Assembly (NCBI GenBank): GCA_017621155.1
Contig: JAGATP010000057.1
Location: 21,540 to 85,539 of the forward strand
DNA: 64,000 nt
Direction of reading: 5' to 3'
Source of the DNA: Clostridia bacterium
GTDB lineage: Bacteria; Bacillota; Clostridia; Christensenellales; Borkfalkiaceae
Below the pieces are notes generated by a model, which saw only the letters and a list, made by a program, of their open reading frames with translations, was not told where the DNA came from and did not search any database. Shown one piece after another: positions 62,345 through 64,000 of the stretch. Made by a program: the position numbers and the translations under genes. The number at the start of each line of letters is the position of its first letter. The first letter of the stretch is position 1.

Positions 62345-63223
62345 TCAACCGAAGCTCTCTAATAGCACCGTCTCGTGCAGGGTGGGGTTAAAGCGTTGAG
62401 GGTCGGGACTCCCTACCCGAAAGGACAGCTCGTCCAATGTGAAATCCTCGGGCAGTGCGGAGGGCGAATATCCCGTCGCCTTTTTGAACGCATAGTTGAA
62501 ATTCCGAATGCTGTTAAACCCGCAGAGGGTGGAAATTTCCGTCACCGTGCGCTCCTTTTTCGAGAATAAGAGCTCGATCGCCTTTCCGATGCGGACGTTG
62601 TTGAGGTATTCGACGAAGGTCATGCCGCTCATCTTGTGAAAGTATTTGGAAAAGTAGACCTTGCTGACGCAGAGGAAGGAAGCTCCCATCTCCGCGGAAT
62701 AGTAAGCGTAGTTTTTGTCAATGTCCTCCAAAAGTCCCATAAAGAGAAGCTTATCCTTTTGCTTGAACGCGCTCGGCGTCACTTCCTCTTCCCGAAAGAT
62801 CGAGAGAATGCGTAAATAGACGAGGGTCTCCGAAATCTCCTTCGAAAAGTTCCCGCCCCGAAGAAACTCCCCTTTCAGCGTTTCATACAGCTCCAAAAAG
62901 CCGTAATCCCCCTTTAAGACGGGAGAGCCAAGTTGCAGGCGGGGAAGCGTTCCCCGCAAGAGCTCGGCGCTGAAAATAATCATGTAGACGTCCGCCTCCG
63001 TCCTCGTGCGGATGCTGTGCTCCTCCATGTTGCCGATGTACAGGAGATCTCCCGCATTTAAGGAATAGCACGTACCGCGCACGAACACCTCCAGCGTTCC
63101 CTTCTGAACGTAGACGAGCTCGCAATCGTCGTGCCAATGTAGAACGTTGTTCAGATTTTTGTAGTGAGCGAGATAAACCTTTGCGCCCCGACTGTATTCC
63201 CGAATTTCCTGCTTTGCGATCAT
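62345..63223 (-). CDS. AraC family transcriptional regulator with cupin sensor
   Basis: 292 residues. N-terminal cupin (about 20-95: HWHDDCELVYVQKGTLEVF, NAGDLLYIGNMEEH) likely binds a sugar. Two C-terminal HTH motifs (about 185-280) include ISTLCGFNSIRNFNYAFKKA followed by GYSP, the AraC signature. GGAAGGTG precedes ATG 63223. Its leader contains an imperfect hairpin (63242-63265). Position next to the second GH3 operon suggests it controls that operon in response to a released sugar. Confidence 0.93.
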   Translation of the reverse strand: MIAKQEIREYSRGAKVYLAHYKNLNNVLHWHDDCELVYVQKGTLEVFVRGTCYSLNAGDLLYIGNMEEHSIRTRTEADVYMIIFSAELLRGTLPRLQLGSPVLKGDYGFLELYETLKGEFLRGGNFSKEISETLVYLRILSIFREEEVTPSAFKQKDKLLFMGLLEDIDKNYAYYSAEMGASFLCVSKVYFSKYFHKMSGMTFVEYLNNVRIGKAIELLFSKKERTVTEISTLCGFNSIRNFNYAFKKATGYSPSALPEDFTLDELSFRVGSPDPQRFNPTLHETVLLESFG

Positions 63224-63276
63224 ACGACACCTTCCTTAACCGAGGCATTCGAAATTCGAAGCCTCCTGTCACCGTA

Positions 63277-63305
63277 AGAATAACACAAGTTTTCCGATCC
63301 GTCAA
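63277..63305 (-). promoter_or_regulatory. Promoter of the AraC-family gene
   Basis: Minus strand -35 TTGACG (63300-63305), 17-nt spacer, -10 TATTCT (63277-63282). Confidence 0.6.
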
Positions 63306-63375
63306 GAGGTACTCTGAAAAAACAAAGGTGAAAAAAAGAATTTTCTCGAATTTTTGAAAAAAGTCAAAAAAATGC

Positions 63376-63403
63376 TTGACTTTCCGCTGACATTTGCTAT
63401 AAT
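63376..63403 (+). promoter_or_regulatory. tRNA-Pro promoter
   Basis: -35 TTGACT (63376-63381), 16-nt spacer, -10 TATAAT (63398-63403), 24 nt before the first tRNA. Confidence 0.75.
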
Positions 63404-63427
63404 AGATTATGCTTTTTGAAGCGGAAC

Positions 63428-63504
63428 TGAGGTGTAGCGCAGCTTGGTAGCGCGTTTGGTTAGGGACCAAAAGGTCGTGGGTTCAAGTCCCGTCACCTCA
63501 ACCA
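63428..63504 (+). tRNA. tRNA-Pro, anticodon AGG
   Basis: 77 nt with encoded CCA. Acceptor stem TGAGGTG/CACCTCA, D arm GCGC/GCGC, anticodon stem TTTGG/CCAAA with loop TTAGGGA (U33, A34-G35-G36, G37), T arm with TTCAAGT. G37 and overall similarity to B. subtilis tRNA-Pro support proline. A34 is unusual in bacteria for proline and would normally be deaminated to inosine. The acceptor begins U1-A72 instead of the usual C1-G72. Confidence 0.9.
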
Positions 63505-63506
63505 AC

Positions 63507-63537
63507 TAGCCTGCGAATATCGCAGGCTATCTTTTTA
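63507..63537 (+). terminator. Terminator after tRNA-Pro(AGG)
   Basis: TAGCCTGCGA (63507-63516) pairs with TCGCAGGCTA (63520-63529), then a T-run. It lies directly between the two tRNAs. Confidence 0.8.
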
Positions 63538-63538
63538 T

Positions 63539-63614
63539 CGAGGCGTAGCGCAGCTGGTAGCGCGCAGCGTTCGGGACGCTGAAGTCGTGAGTTCGAATCT
63601 CGTCGCCTCGACCA
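63539..63614 (+). tRNA. tRNA-Pro, anticodon CGG
   Basis: 76 nt with encoded CCA. Acceptor stem CGAGGCG/CGCCTCG, anticodon stem CAGCG/CGCTG with loop TTCGGGA (anticodon CGG, G37), T arm with TTCGAAT. No separate promoter is evident, so it may be read through from the first tRNA. Confidence 0.95.
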
Positions 63615-63651
63615 AATGTAGGGTTGTCGTATTCGCGACAGCCCTACATTT
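63615..63651 (+). terminator. Terminator after tRNA-Pro(CGG)
   Basis: AAATGTAGGG-TTGTCG pairs with CGACAGCCCTACATTT (63636-63651) with one G-T pair. Confidence 0.8.
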
Positions 63652-63665
63652 CTATTGAAGTAACA

Positions 63666-63709
63666 GATGCGAAAATTCACGACTTCAAATCCTGCCACGC
63701 TACGCGCTA
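63666..63709 (-). repeat. tRNA-Pro-derived repeat, copy A
   Basis: Read on the minus strand, it starts AGCGCGTAGCGT and includes TTGAAGTCGTGAATTTTCG. This aligns with the D-loop-to-T-arm part of tRNA-Pro(CGG) but with a broken anticodon stem. Copy B at 63866-63910 is nearly identical. Confidence 0.65.
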
Positions 63710-63722
63710 AAAATCAAAAGGG

Positions 63723-63762
63723 CTCCCGAAAATGTTTTGCGGAGCAAAAGATTTTTGGGAAG
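63723..63762. repeat. Hairpin attached to repeat copy A
   Basis: 63723-63740 pairs imperfectly with 63745-63762. The outer bases CTCCC/GGGAAG are shared with the hairpin after copy B. Confidence 0.5.
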
Positions 63763-63826
63763 AGGAGGCGCATTCTTTTCAAGGCAAAAAAGGCTCGCAG
63801 GGCATTTTTGCCAAAGGGAGAATTGC

Positions 63827-63858
63827 GCCGACGAGTTCGGGACGTTGAAGTCGTAAGC
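63827..63858 (+). repeat. Forward tRNA-Pro anticodon-arm fragment
   Basis: GTTCGGGACGTTGAAGTCGT matches the anticodon-arm/variable-loop part of tRNA-Pro(CGG) except for one base, but no acceptor stem is present. Confidence 0.65.
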
Positions 63859-63865
63859 AAATAAC

Positions 63866-63910
63866 AAATACGAAAATTCACGACTTCAAGTCTTGCCACG
63901 CTGCGCGCTA
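63866..63910 (-). repeat. tRNA-Pro-derived repeat, copy B
   Basis: About 90% identical to copy A by eye, same orientation, about 200 bp further on. Confidence 0.65.
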
Positions 63911-63923
63911 AAGAAATTAGGGC

Positions 63924-63956
63924 TCCCAAACATCTCCCGTAGGGAGATGTTTGGGA
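63924..63956. repeat. Perfect 15-bp hairpin attached to repeat copy B
   Basis: TCCCAAACATCTCCC (63924-63938) pairs exactly with 63942-63956 around GTA. The hairpin after copy A has the same position and outer bases but different inner sequence, suggesting conserved structure. The rest of 63652-64000 holds no gene I can support. Confidence 0.6.
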
Positions 63957-64000
63957 AGAGGAGCAACAACGAAGCACGGTTGCCGTTTGGGCTTGCACAA

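Noticed and set aside
63498..63998. Small protein genes overlapping and following the tRNA-Pro genes
   Set aside because: The frames translate tRNA and tRNA-derived repeat sequence (for example an SRRRDSNSR-type segment), a known source of spurious gene calls.
63428..64000. Integrated element at the tRNA-Pro locus
   Set aside because: The tRNA fragments suggest attachment-site duplication, but there is no integrase or phage gene in view. The fragments are internal rather than 3'-end copies of the tRNA.

Overview
The window reads as a chromosomal segment of an anaerobic, gut-type Firmicute (Clostridia). The evidence is sigma-A style promoters, strong AGGAGG ribosome binding sites, SecA with a zinc tail, an anaerobic ribonucleotide reductase pair (nrdD/nrdG), a BceRSAB-like module, AgrC/LytTR-type two-component systems and tRNAs with encoded CCA. 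GC is moderate by eye. A Christensenellales or related uncultured Clostridia origin is my guess only. I see no CRISPR array, prophage or insertion sequence.

Layout. 0-10 kb: a truncated GH3 enzyme, an AgrC-like kinase with LytTR regulator (system A), a three-gene operon (permuted membrane-anchored GH3, 4-TM protein, surface protein), and a divergent LytTR/AgrC-like pair (system B). 10-17.5 kb: prfB-tsaD-lipase operon and secA. 17.7-19.6 kb: DUF308 membrane protein, a degenerate BirA-like regulator and bioY with a candidate BirA box. 19.7-24.3 kb: operon for a secreted 194-residue protein, a lipoprotein, a membrane-fusion-like protein, an ABC ATPase and an FtsX-like permease. 24.4-32 kb: metK, degV, a PflX-like radical SAM gene, an ABC-F ATPase, an S41-like membrane peptidase, DUF3788 and small ORFs. 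32-36.3 kb: monoacylglycerol-lipase-like gene with glpK, then an XRE repressor divergent from a membrane coiled-coil protein. 36.5-41 kb: BceRSAB-like module. 41-49 kb: M50-like protein, nrdD-nrdG-dut under two NrdR-like boxes, then a PAP2/UDPGP/small protein/metallo-beta-lactamase operon. 49-54 kb: araB-araD-araA and an aldo/keto reductase. 54-63.3 kb: lipoprotein hydrolase, LytTR/AgrC-like system C, a second GH3 cassette and an AraC regulator. 63.4-64 kb: tRNA-Pro(AGG), tRNA-Pro(CGG) and tRNA-Pro-derived repeats.

How it fits together. The most striking theme is a recurrent locus type at both ends of the window. It combines a GH3 enzyme with swapped domain order and a membrane anchor at both ends, a small 4-TM protein, a beta-rich surface protein or lipoprotein, and an adjacent RR-HK pair of the LytTR/GHKL class with no agrB/agrD partner in view. 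Sugar handling is completed by the arabinose pathway, glycerol kinase and UDP-sugar pyrophosphorylase. Several regulator-target pairs can be proposed from operator-like sequences: BirA-like/bioY, NrdR/nrdD, a FapR-like palindrome/degV, and XRE/coiled-coil protein.
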